The notes beneath the pieces are model-generated. The model was given only the letters and a program-made list of their open reading frames with translations, was not told the origin of the DNA and made no database searches. Shown one piece after another: positions 1-12,900 of a DNA stretch of 17,917 nucleotides (its first letter is position 1; every line of letters begins with the position of its first letter). Source of the DNA: an uncultured Sutterella sp. (lineage in GTDB: Bacteria; Pseudomonadota; Gammaproteobacteria; Burkholderiales; Burkholderiaceae_F); assembly GCA_905192805.1 (NCBI GenBank), contig CAJJMF010000030.1, positions 1 to 17,917 on the forward strand. Direction: 5' to 3'. The translations under genes and the position numbers were made by a program.

Positions 1-3000
1 TCTCTGATTTTGTCAGGGAACACAAGGGTCGCGCTCGAGATGTACCCGCTTCAATCGGCCGATGGCAATATCAATGTTGGCTATGGGTCGGAAGGGAGTT
101 TAACGCTACGTGACACAGCATCGCTCTCTGGCTCGATTTTATCGATAGGCAATTACAACGGAGGCGGGAGAGCCTATTCAGCTTCGATGACTATTCAAGA
201 TAATGCGTATGTGAGTGTCATCGGATTGAAACTCAGCCGTGGGGTAGAGCGGGTAGCGCCTTCCATGAATACGTTTACGATGACGGGCGGGACGCTCGCG
301 GTGACAGGAGAGCGTGGTATTGTCAAAGGGCAGATCTCCTCTGCGACAACCGCGGCCATGCATACCGCAGTGGTGAACTTATCGAACGCCAAGATTCAAT
401 TACGCCAATCGGGTGACGCGGGGGGAAGTAGCCGTAAGTATGCGGGCCACATTGTCTTTGGCAATTTCGGTACGAATGCAGCCGATAGGATTGTATTGAG
501 CGATGTGGTGACAATCGACGCGCAAGGGGCGATTTCGGACACAGCAACGACCTCATCGTCCAGTGCCAATCATCCCTGGATTCAAGAGAGCAGAGCGGGC
601 TTTCAGGGATCGGGTACCTTCGTTAAAGAGGGGACAGGGACATTTGTCTTTGTCAATGAGAACAATCAATACCAAGGAAATATTAACGTTCAAGGTGGCA
701 ACCTTGAAGTTGGGGGGTACGGTCTGTTGTGGGATGGTACTCGCCAAATCCTAGGGTATACAACACTGCGTTCCACACCAAGTCAAGTGGGTGGAAATGA
801 TGCGAATCAGCATACAGCAGCCGTCTTTGCTACCCTATCGACTCGGGAGCCTGACACACGATGGATGAGCGTCAATAGTGGTTTAGGTAGTGGCAGTGTT
901 CAACTGGGTGCGGGCACTAACCTGACCATTTCGCGACTCAATACCAATACTTGGACACTTGCCAATGCAGTGAGTGGAGCTGGTAATTTGCGGGTGGTTT
1001 CTCGGGTTAATTCGCCTACTGAGTACAGTACAACCGTACTCGATAGCAACCATGAGTACTCGTACACAGGAGATACACTGGTTTATTCGGGGGCGTTGCG
1101 TCTTGATGGAGCCAAAGTTGAAAAAACCAATAGTGTGAGCATTAGACCCAGCTACACGACGCAGCTGGCTCAACTCGAGTTAGTCAATCGTGCGAGCTTA
1201 AAGGTTGCAGAAACGATTACCTTAGGGGATGACCCCACAACAGACGATGCCTCGGGAGGTAATGCCTCCCTGTTGGTTAAGGATTCAACGGTGACGGCAA
1301 AAAATATCTTGGCGACGGCAGGTCATCTCTATGGGGTGAAGATTACAAGTCAAGACAGTACCTGGCACCTCACCGATACGGCGACCTTATTTAATTCGAT
1401 CGGCGATGTGAGTGGCGGGACGTATGGTAGTGACCAGATTACGTTTACGGGTGACAACACTTTCCTTGTTGATCAGGATGTCGTGAGTACCCAGTACAAA
1501 AAAGCGGCTTTGACGGGGAGTACGGCGGGAACCATACATAAAACCGGGGCAGGGAGCTTAACGCTGAGCGCAGCCAACGCCCAAAAACAAAATTGGGCGG
1601 TTAATGCAGGTCGCTTGACGTTAAACACGGCCGAAGAGAACGCAGCTTTAGGGGGCTCAGTCGCTAGCATTGACTCGGGCGCTACGTTGGAAGTGAATAC
1701 GCCTCAAGAATGGCGTTTCTCCTCACTCTATAGTCGGACGAGCCCATTGAGTGCAGGGGGCAATCTGAACCTCACAGGGGCGGGCACCCTGGAAAAAACG
1801 GGGAGTGGAACCGCTGTTCTCGATACCCGATTAAACGGTTTTAGCGGGCAAACAAACATTCTGGGTGGCCAACTTCGAGTGGATGTAGCCAATGCTTGGG
1901 ATCGTAATGCGGGCATGGTCTATACCGGCGACAGTACCACCAAGGGGGACCTCGTCTTTAATCAGGCCACGGAATCGACTTTCTACAATGGAATCCAAGG
2001 GGCGGGTGGCATGATCCATACGGGCTCGGGTAAGACGACTTTAGTCAACTCGGCCAATGGTTACACCTATACGGGCAAGACAGACGTGCAAAATGGCGAA
2101 CTGGTCATCAGTTCTGGGGTCAATGTCAAACAAACGGCATCGATCGATGTGCATGCCCTAGCTCCGAGTAATCGAGCCGCCTTGACCATACAAGGTGAGG
2201 CCCATGTGGTAGGAAACGTTGAGCTCGCTCACAATGCGAATGCAGGCAGTCAAAATATCCTCACCATTGACGGAGCGGTGCTCGAATCTGAACATTTGAA
2301 ACGTTGGCAAGGGGGCGCTCATGCCACAGTCAACCTTAAAAACGCAGGGTTACTCCAGTTAACGAGCACGGGTACCTTCTTAGAAAACTTCAACACCACC
2401 TCGGGTGACAAGATTCAGTTAGGTTCTGGCGGGGGTGTGATCGAGGTCGCTTCAGGGCAAACTCAGACTCAAGGAGCCCAAGCGGCGATTTCAGACGAAC
2501 AGGCGGCTACGGGTCTTTATGGTCTGACCAAGAGGGGGGATGGGACCTTAGTGTTAACGGCTAAGAACACCTTTACGGGGGATGTTTACCTCGAAGCTGG
2601 TCGCTTAGAGTTAGGCGTGGGCGGGGCGAGTGCCTTGACTCAACTTAATGCGAAGACGGAAGGTCACGGTAATGTCGTGGGTTCTAGCACGCAAGAGACA
2701 CACTTTGCCATTAATTTGGCCGATGACTTGCTCTTTGATCGCGTGGTCTCCGGTAAGGTCGTCTTGGAGCAAATTGGGAACGGGAAGACCACCCTCAATC
2801 AGAATCAAATTTACACAGGCGACACCCTTATTCGTAACGGGACACTCAAGTTTGACAATATCTCGATAGCTAGTGAGAAGGTGGATACAGGGTTAGGTGA
2901 AAGCCATCAAGGAACACTTGAAATTGTATGGGATGGTGCTGACCCTCAAACGATTGGTTATGACATCACGGGGACGGGGAGTGTTCATAAGTCGGGCTCG

Positions 3001-6000
3001 GGTGAAATCATCTACGACGGAAGTGCCTATACCTACACGGGGGCGACGTACGTCACCGGGGGTACCCTGCGTGTGAAGGGTAATGCTACTCAGAGCACAG
3101 AAGGCTCGAGCGAAATCAACATTACGGCCACGGACGGCGCAGATAGCGCTACGGTAATCATTGAAAGCGATGCGTTTGCGTACGGTAAGACGGTAGTAGG
3201 CGACCGCTCGGCGTTTGGTAAAGACTATACACGTGATGCCGTCAACACCCTTTGGATTCGTGGGGTGACTTATGGCACTACGGGCCTCGAACGAGGGGAC
3301 GGTGATGATTCGGTCGGCAAAATTATCCTTGAAAGTTTGAGCGATACGCAACGCGCTAAATTGGCCATCAGCGAAACGGGCACACTCTTTGATGGGTTTG
3401 ATACCGACTGGAGTCAACAGGCGGATCACGAAGGTGAGTCGGACGATATCGTTGAACTCCAGGGGCAGGGGGGCGATATTGACGTAGCCCAAGGCGTGAC
3501 GGCAACACAATATCTGCACACCGGTATTTCGGGTGGCACCGCGTCGGCGTCCTTTGGGAAAACGGGCGCGGGCACCTTAGTGATGACGGCGAACAATACC
3601 TTTGCGGGGAAAGTGAACGTCAAAGAAGGCACGTTGCAGTTGGGCGATGGTTCCACTGCCACGCAAAACGATCGTAACGTCGTCGTACAAACTACGCTCG
3701 GGGGTAGCGGAAAAGTCAACGTAGAGTCAGGTGCAACGTTCTCGATTAAGTTTGCAGACGATGCCACCACGGGCGCAGGGTATACGTTTGATCGGGGTAC
3801 GGAAGGCGCTGGGACATTCCGCCAAATTGGCTCAGGGAAGACCACGGTCACCGAAGCCCTGAACCACACGGGAGGAACCTATGTGGATGCTGGGACGCTG
3901 AAGTTGACCGCTAACGGGGCGGTCAATGCGAATTCCACGGTAACCCTGGCTTCCGGAGCTACCTTTGAAATTGGGTATACCGACGGTGAAACTCACGACC
4001 TGAACTATTCGGTGGTGGGCGAAGGCGGTAACTTCGTCAAAACGGGGGATTCGACCTTGACCATTGATGCCAAAGGGACGAACCATGTATATACCTGGAC
4101 CGGAGACTCCATCGTTAAGGGCGGTGTGGTCGACGTGAGGTCCTACTCTGAGCACCAGACGGTGACGGGGCAACATACGATTCAAGTGTCGGCCGAAGAT
4201 GCCAACCTAGAAGCGCGCTTACGCGTATCAGGGCAGTTTGGCGCGCAACGGACGTTGTTGGCCGAAGGGGCCAAGGAAGGCTCAACGAGTACGTTGGAAA
4301 TTTACGGGGTGGAATTTAAGACCTCGAATTTGCAACGTAGCAGTACGAGTACGAATGCGACTGCACAGGTTTTGATCGATAGTCCCGATGCCGATCATAT
4401 CGGTACTTTGACGATTGCTTTAGCGGACGGGGCCACCTCGGGTAGCTTGCTCGAAAGTTTTGATACCTCTCGTGAGAGCCACGCTGACAAAATTGCCATC
4501 GGGCAATACGGTGGGGCCATTAAGATTGCTGACGGGAATACGATCACGCAAGGGGCCAAGGCCGCGATTTCGGGTGGCGCAGCGGGTGCTCACTTTATTA
4601 AGAGTGGGGCAGGCGAACTTGTGTTAACGGCCAAGAATACCTTCTTGGGCGATGTGCAGGTTGACGCGGGGGTGTTACGCCTAGGTAACGGTGACGCCCG
4701 TAGTGATGCTAACGGCGTAAAGACGGCGCTATCGGGCAATACGAATACGAATGTCGGGCTGAAACAGAATGCCACGTTTGCCGTGGACTTTTCCGATGAC
4801 TTTAACCTTTCTGATGTTGTGGGCACTGGCACCATTGCGGGAAGTTCTACGACCACAGGTACCCACTTCGTGAAGGACGGTACCGGTACGGTGACGGTCG
4901 ATACCGATCAGATTGATACGCAGTATGTTGACATTGATGGAGGCCGCCTGATCGTTAAGGGTGACGAGAGCCTCAAGTGGAGTCAGGCAGCCACCCCCAG
5001 TGATGAGGAAGGGGCGAGCAATGACCCCGCAACGCTCACCAATGTCAAGGTGGGTAGTGGCGCCGTGCTCGAATTGGGTTATGAGTCTGGGGACCATGAC
5101 CTCGACTACAACTTAACGGGCGATGGATCGTTTGAAAAAACCGGCGAAGGGACAGTGCATTTAGTGGGAGGGTATACCTATACGCTAGGCGGCACGGTTA
5201 CGGTGAAAAACGGTGAACTCGTGGTGGAATCGAAGGCTCGGCCTGGGAGCGCGGGGGCCATTCGTGTCGGCGCTCAAGCGGGTGAAACCGCTACCCTGAC
5301 CCTTAAGGGACATGCCCAACCAGGGGCACAAACGATTTTGGGTTATGAAGCCGGAGCGGACTCAACCAGTGTTTTAAACATTGCAGGGAGTGTCTACGCC
5401 ACCGGTGACCTGACGCGTCAACGCCAAGAGGGGGTTTCGAATGTCGCCAAGGTCATCATCGATAGTTATGTGGATGACAACAGCGTACACCATGACGGCA
5501 CGTTACTCGTGACTGGCAACTCGTCTTCGGGAGAACTCTTTGCTGGGTTCGATACGTCACAGGGTGACGTGATTGAGTTTGGTCGTGGCGGGGCTACGAT
5601 TAAAGTTCAAGCTACCAGTAGTGAAGGCAGTACACCGAGCCCGATTACCGTGACGCAGTCCCATAAAGCGGCGTTCTCTGGAGCGGGTGGTTTCACCAAA
5701 ACGGGGAACGGTACCCTTGTCCTGACGGCTAAGAACACCTTTACCGGAAATGTTACGCTCTCTGAGGGGACCTTGATGCTGGGCGACGGTCATGCCCGTG
5801 TCGAGAACGGTAATGCCGTAACCACGCTTTCGGGCAATGACACCCAAGCATTAAACCTTTCCGATGGTACCAGTTTTGGGGTCAATTTTAGTGATAACGC
5901 CACCTTGGGCGATATCGTGGGGCGCGGTGGTTATGTGAAGGGCGCTGGGACCTTTATCAAAGACGGTACTGGCGTCTTGACGCTTGACCAGGAAAGCCAA

Positions 6001-9000
6001 TTTGACACCAAAGCAATTGACATTAAAGGGGGTACCCTTCAAGTCAAGGGAGACGTGGACCTACGCTATTCGGGCGCGGTTGATTCCGATCCCGAAGCGG
6101 CCAATTATGCCCCGACAACTGTCACGATCGGTTCGGGGGCTACTTTAGAGTTGGCTTACGACGATGAGGCGACCCATCTCATCGATTACAACGTATCAGG
6201 GGCGGGAAATTTCGTTAAACGTGGAAATTCCACTATTGTCTTTGATGGTAAAGACAAGGGCTACAAATACGACTGGACAGGCAATTCCACCATCAAGGGT
6301 GGTGTGGTTGAGGTGAAGTCTTACTCAAGCCAACAAACCACCGGTCAGCACGGAGTGCTGGTTTCGGCAGAAGCCGCTGACTTAGATGCCGTTCTGAAAG
6401 TCACGGGAAATTTAGCCACCACCAATACCCAGTTGGTTGACGAACATTCCGCGGCGGGCAGCTACAGCGTGTTGGAGATTAGTGGGGTGACCTACTCCAC
6501 GAAGAACCTGACACGTGGTACGAACACGAACGCCCATGCGAAAGTGAGCATTACCAGTAATGACGGTCACATGGGGGTGTTGAAGTTTGACGAATCGGGC
6601 ACCATGCTCGAACAACTCCAAGAGGGGGATGCGGTCACGATTGACAATGTCTTAGGTGGGGCCATTGAAGTCACGAGTGGAAAAACGGTGACGCAAGGCG
6701 CCCATGCCCCGATTTCGGGCGGGGGCGCGGGTACGCACTTTGTGAAGAAAGGGGACGGGGAGCTGGTGTTAACTGCTCACAATACCTTTAACTCGGACGT
6801 AAAAGTCGAAGGCGGAACGCTTAGCGTAGGCAATGGCAATGCGATCGGAACGACCCAACTCTCAGGACGTACGAATACGAACGTTGAGCTCGCCGAATAC
6901 ACGTCATTTGGTGTGAATACGTCTTCGGATATTGATCTCACCTCGGTGCTGGGTTCTTCCGGGAAAGTGAGTAACGCGAGTGCAGTGACTTCGACGTTTA
7001 TCAAAGCGGGGAGCGGTGTTTTAACGGTCAGTGAAGACAGTATTGATACACAGAACACCCACATTAAGGCAGGGACCTTACGTGTGGAAGGTAACGCCAA
7101 TATGGCTTGGTCGAAAACAACGACCATGGCTGATAGAGTTCGCAACACCACAAACGCAACGGTTACTGTCGATCAGGGAGCCACTTATGAACTCCACGTG
7201 AATGAGGATGATGCGCTCGATGGGGACGTTGTGAATTACAACATCTTGGGTGACGGTAATTTTGTGAAAACCGGCACGGGGACGATTGTCTTTGATGGCG
7301 CAGCCAAGGATTACAGCTATGGCTGGAAGGGGGACTCCACCATTAAGGCGGGGACTGTGATTGTGAAGTCGTATTCGGCCCATCAGCCAGCGGGAACGAC
7401 GGGTAATAAGACGATCTATGTGTCGTCGGATACGGCGAATAAAGAAGCCAAACTGGTGGTGGCTGGTCCATTTGGATCCAGTCAGACGGTGCTGGCGAAA
7501 GACGCGGCATCGGGTTCGACCAGTACGCTGGAAATTCGTGGGGTGACCTTTGCGACCGGTTCCTTTGAGCGCGACGATACCGATTACGATGCCCACGCCA
7601 AAGTGGTACTCGCCAGTGAGGATGCCTCCCATCTAGGGACCTTATTGATCAGCCATTCGGGGAATTTACTGGAAGCGTTTGATACGACAAAAGGCGATAG
7701 CATTGCGATTGGCGAATTGGTTGGCGGAGCGATTTCGGTGGCGTCTGGGGCTGAGGTGGTGCAAGGCAGTAAAGCGGCACTCTCGGGCGGCGGTGAAGCG
7801 GCTAGCTTCTATAAGGCTGGCGCAGGAACCTTGTATCTAACGGCTGCCAATACTTTTGCGGGGAACGTTGCGGTCAAGGAAGGGAAACTTTACTTAGGCC
7901 ATGGTGAGGCACGTGGTACTACCGCGCTGGGCACCGAGGCTAAGACGGTAACGGTTGCCTCAGGCAGTGTGTATGGGATTGACTTTAACGATACCTATAC
8001 GCTCACCGATACCGTGACGGGTGCAGGTGGTTTCGAACAAAAAGGCAGTGGGACCACCATTATCACCTCGGCACAAACGTATACAGGCTCAACGACGGTG
8101 ACCCAGGGTACCTTGCAAGTGGGCAACGGGAGTACGACCGGTACCTTAGGCGGTACGGGGGATATCACCAATAACGGTACGCTGGCGTTTAATCACTCGA
8201 GTAGCGATACCTTGAATCGAGCGCTAACGGGGACAGGGAATCTTCATCAGATGGGGACCGGGACCTTGACGCTTGATCGTCGTACTAATGCAGAAGATAG
8301 TGCGGACTATAACTTCACGTATACCGGAAAAACGCAGGTGAGCGCAGGAACCATGACGCTCAGCACGCATAACCACATTACCCAAACGAGTGGGGTGGAA
8401 GTAGGGGCCAGTGCGGCGAACCAGCAAGCCACCTTTGTGATTCAGGGGAGTGCTACCGTAGCAGGCGATGTGGTGCTGGGTGAAAAGGCAGCTAGCGGTA
8501 CCAAGAGTCAACTGACCGTCGACGGCGCGGTTTTATCGGCTCAGACCGTAAAGCGTGGGACCGCTCAACAAGGCGCCACGGGAACCCAAATTGCCTTGGA
8601 GTTGAAGAACAATGCCACCTTTAAGGTGACACAGGCCGCCGAATCGACGGCAACTGCTCAACAGCATGATCAAGTCGCCCTTTTTGACGGGTTTGACACG
8701 ACGCGTGCCCAGAGCCCTGACCAGATTCTGATGGGGGTTAGTGCTTCGGATACCACGACCGTCGACGTGGCGACGAACGTTGACGCCATTCAGTCAGACA
8801 AAGCTGGGATTGCAGGGCAAGGCACCCTCAAAAAGACGGGGGCAGGTACGTGGGTGATGAATGCTGATAACTCGGCCTTCACGGGAACGCTCGCCATTGC
8901 CGAGGGTCGCGTACAGCTAGGTAACGGTCAAACGCTCACTGATGAAGAAGCCAACAAGCTTTTAGCGGGTACTGGTGAAATCAGTGTGGCTGAAAACGCC

Positions 9001-12000
9001 AGCTTAGCCGTGAATTTAGCCCAAGGGGTGACCTACCATCTTAACCGTACTCTCACGGGGGCAGGGACCTTAGTCCAGGCTGGGGCCAACACGACGGAAG
9101 TCACCAGTCAGTTAGGTATTACTGGTGGCGCCTTTATTGAGGGTGGTCGCTTACGTTTGGTCAACGAAGCCAATGTGTTTACCGGCACGAGTGCCTTGGT
9201 GAACATAGGGACGAGTGACCAGAAAAAAGGTGTGTTGGAAGTGCAAGTCGATGAGGGCAAAGATATCGGCATGAACTTTAACCTAGAAGGCAAGGGGGAC
9301 TTTGAAAAGACGGGGGCCGGGAAGGTCCACCTCGTTCGTGGCAAGACCTATACCTTAGAAGGTACGGTGAGCATTCTTAATGGGGAAATGGAAGTGGATC
9401 CAGAGGCCATCCCCCAATCGGCTGGGGCTATTTTGATTGGCGCCAATCAGGAGGACACCACGGCGACGTTGACCCTTACGGGGGCTGCGAATCCAGGCGC
9501 CAAGACGATTTTGGCTCATCACGCGGCGGCCAACTCGATGAGTGTTTTGCACATTAACGGTAGTGTGTATAACACCACGGACGTAACGCGTGACAGTTCT
9601 GCGGCGGACACGGCGCATGCCAAGATTTTGATCGAGAAGTCGGGACAAAACGAAGGGGTCTTGTTGATTACCGAGTCGACAACGGAAGAGACCCGCTTGT
9701 TCCATGGCTTTAACACGACGGTAGACGATACGGGGGCCTCGCGCGACACAATTGAATTTGGGGCCTCGGGTGCGGTGATTCGCACGCAAAGCACTCAAAG
9801 TGGTGCGAGCCCGATTGTGGTGAAACAGGATGCTTTAGCGGGCTTCTCAGGTACGGGGGGCTTCACCAAAGAAGGTAACGGTACGTTGATTTTGACAGCG
9901 CACAATACCTTTACAGGTGACTTAGCCGTGAAAGCAGGCAGCTTGCAATTGGGCGATGGTGGCGCCATTGACACCACCACGCTCAGTGGAGACTCAGACG
10001 CTCAGTTGGCGATTTCTGAGGGCGCCAACGTAGCGGTGAACTTTGCTGAAGGTGAAGTGTATACCGTCACACGTAGTCTCTCGGGCGCAGGTGACTTCGT
10101 GCAGTTGGGGGCTAACACCACCGTTATCAACAAAAAGCAACACTACAGTGGCCAAACGATCTTGAAGAATGGCGAAGTCAAATTGACGATTGCCAATGCT
10201 CTTGAAGATGGCTCCAGCGTGATCTTAGGGGATCAAACAGGGGGTGGCACACTCAATGTGGCCTACGATGATGATCCTAACATGAGCGAAGATGACAAAG
10301 TCATCAAGTTCAACATCTCGGGTACAGGCAACTTTGTGAAGTCTGGAACGGGTAAAGCCATCATGGCGGCAAGTTATACCGATGCCGAGGGACAGGAACA
10401 GACGCTTAGCTACAGTGTGGATGGGGATGTCAAAATCGTTGGCGGTACGCTTGAGGTTGCCGAGGGCGCTCGTCCGCAAAGTGCACGCCGTATTTTGATC
10501 GGATCGGAAACCCAAAATGGCCAAGCGATTTTAGAGTTAACGGGCGATGCTGCACCTGGTGGTGAAACCATCGTGGGTTATGGGGCAGCTGTGGGGTCAA
10601 CCAATCAGATTTGGGTCAATGGTAGCCAATACACGACAGGGGATTTGAAGCGTGATGCCAACACCGTCAATACGAGCAGTGCGCAACTTTTAATTGAAAG
10701 TTATACCGATGCGAATAATGTGTTCCACCAAGGACGGGTTGTTTTGACACAAACGGGAACCCTTTTTGAGGGCTTTAATACGGCTAAGACGGGGGATGCC
10801 GCAGACTATCAAGACCAAATTCGGTTAGGGACCGGCGGTGGTGCATTTGATCTGAGAGGCGACATTGTGGTTACTCAGGCTCGAACGGGGGCCATTAGTG
10901 GCACCGATACGAGCTCGAATTTCACCAAGCTCGGAGAAGGGACGTTACGCCTCACAGCCGAAAATACCTATACTGGACAGGTGTTCATTAACGAAGGTAC
11001 GGTGGAGTTAGGTGACGGTGGAAACGTGACCCAAGCGGGTGTTACCACCGCGTTGGGTGGCGATTTGACTAAGAATATCGAGGTGAAATCGGGGGCCCAG
11101 TTGGCAGTGAATTTCCGTGATACCTACGTTTTGGGCGATAACGGCACAACGCAAGCGTCACGCGTTATGGTGGGAGCAGGGGATCTGGTTCAACGAGGAA
11201 CAGGACGCACCGAAGTGAATCGTGATCACACCTACACAGGTAGAACGACGATTGAAGCTGGGCGCTTGGTTCTTGTTGATAACGGGGATCTTAGTGCAAC
11301 ATCGGAAGTGAACACTGGGACGCAAGCAAAGTATGGAACGTTTGCGATTGAGAAGTCAGGTGAGTATCAGTTCACACGGCGTCTATCGGGCCAAGGGATC
11401 TTTGAACAAGCCGGGGCGGGTACCACGACGGTGACCCAAGATCAAAGTGGGTACAGGGGGATTACACGGGTGAGCCAAGGGACCTTAGCGCTGGGCGAGT
11501 CGCTACGCTATGCGAGTGAACAAATCCAGATTAACGCGTTGGCTCACAATACCCAGAGCACGAACGGTGATGCGATCTTTAAGATTGGTAAGGGCACGCG
11601 TGTTGGGGTGGTTGATGGGATTGTATTAGCCAGTTCTGACGCTGCGGACGGAACCACCAGTACGCTGTGGGTAGACGGAGCAACGCTGGAAACCTCTTCG
11701 ATTACGCGTGGTGACAAAGCAGCCCCCGCGGCCTTGGCCAAAGTCATCCTCTCTGGCGAAGCGACCTTACTGTTGTCAAGCAATGCACAGCCAGGCGAAC
11801 TGGCCAGCTATTTGTTCCGTGGGTTTGATACGACGCAGGGCGATCAGATTGCCCTCGGAACGGGTGGGGCTGTATTGAACTTTGAAGGCAATTATGTCCA
11901 ATCGAAGACGGCTGCAATCAGCTCACTCGATGGGGCACAAAATGCCAACTTGGTGCTCTCCGGTGGCGAAGGGGATACGTTTGTGATCCGTGCCCAAAAC

Positions 12001-12900
12001 ACCTATCGTGGCCAGTTGTCTGTCGATAACATTACGTTGATGCTAGGTTACGAGTTACCTACGCAATCCGATACAGCACAAACGGTCTCGCTCGGTGGTG
12101 AGGGAGATATTGTGTTGAATGGCTCTACGTCGAATTTAGCGATAAACCTCAAAGGAGACTATCGTTTAGGGTCGGATAATGTGGCTCAAGGACAACCCTC
12201 CCGTAAGCTTACGGGCGAAGGAGGGCTTTATCTTTATTCGCATGATGGGACGACGATTGTGGATCGCGTCCATGATTACCAAGGGCAAACACAAGTCGCT
12301 GCTGGCGCAACACTCAAACTCATCGAGGGGGGTGACTTAACCCAAACCGCTTTGATTGATTTGCTGGAAGCGAGTTCTACGTTAGAAGTGGCTCGACAGA
12401 GTGATTACACTCTCAATCGCAGTATTACCGGTTCAGGGAGTGTTCGTATCGATAGCGATGGGGTAATCGAGCTTAGCAATAAGGAGAATAACTTCACTGG
12501 TGAGGTCGTGGTCAAACACGGCACCTTGCGCGTTAGTGATTTCCAAACGCTAGGGGCACTCGATAAAACGGTCCACTTTGGGGATTACACCTTACCCGCC
12601 TATGTGGCACCGACCACAACCACTTCGTCTGCTAGCTTACGCAGGGCGCGTATGTTGAGGGCGGTGTCCATGGATACGCCGCTGACAGAGACTAGCGCCG
12701 TAGAATCCAGTACGTTGAATACCGCCACACCCACTCTGGCTTTACATTTCAACGAAAATACCGTGGCTCGTGTCGGTACTGATGGAGCCGGGGACGTGGA
12801 AAAGACTGGCAGTGGTGTGCTTACGCTGGATAGTTCGACGCCCGAGTGGTCTCATACGGGCCAAACCCTGATTCGTGAAGGGGGGCTAATGCTTGCACAA
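1..12900 (+). repeat. Protein-level super-repeat array in the autotransporter passenger (about 350 residues per unit)
   Basis: Each unit runs in a fixed order. It begins with an L-F-x-G-F-D-T anchor followed by a GDxIxLGxGG strand, then a TQxxKAAISG segment and a strong PATR motif (LTAKNTFTG...G-L-L-G-D-G). A FxVNFxD strand, a second PATR-like strand, a TLELxYDD...YNxxGxGxFVKTG strand and a YTYTG hairpin follow. The unit closes with a block of the form LxIxGVxYxTxxLxR...AHAKVxIxS...GTLLI. Anchors start at 1387 (divergent), 2380, 3385, 4447, 5536, 6604, 7666, 8680, 9697, 10762 and 11812. The spacings are 993 to 1089 bp, mean about 1043. A weaker anchor-like segment lies near 460, so the array probably continues past the left edge. 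DNA identity between units is low, so the duplications are old and held by protein structure. Confidence 0.9.

Noticed and set aside
2893..3519. Minus-strand open frame of 208 codons inside the autotransporter
   Set aside because: It is antisense to a clearly coding repeat, lacks a recognisable domain or ribosome site, and its residues look like a reading of biased plus-strand codons.
3600..3700. Calcium-binding RTX nonapeptides suggested by GDG-containing turns
   Set aside because: GDG recurs only once per super-repeat (as in LGDG), not as consecutive GGxGxDxxx nonapeptides, so it is a beta-helix turn.
7078..7632. Minus-strand open frame of 184 codons inside the autotransporter
   Set aside because: Same reasons: the plus strand is unmistakably coding here, and the antisense product resembles no family and has no promoter or ribosome site.
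1..12900. Short tandem DNA repeats or CRISPR-like spacing
   Set aside because: Repetition is at protein level with a period near 1.04 kb and divergent DNA. There are no short identical repeats with unique spacers.
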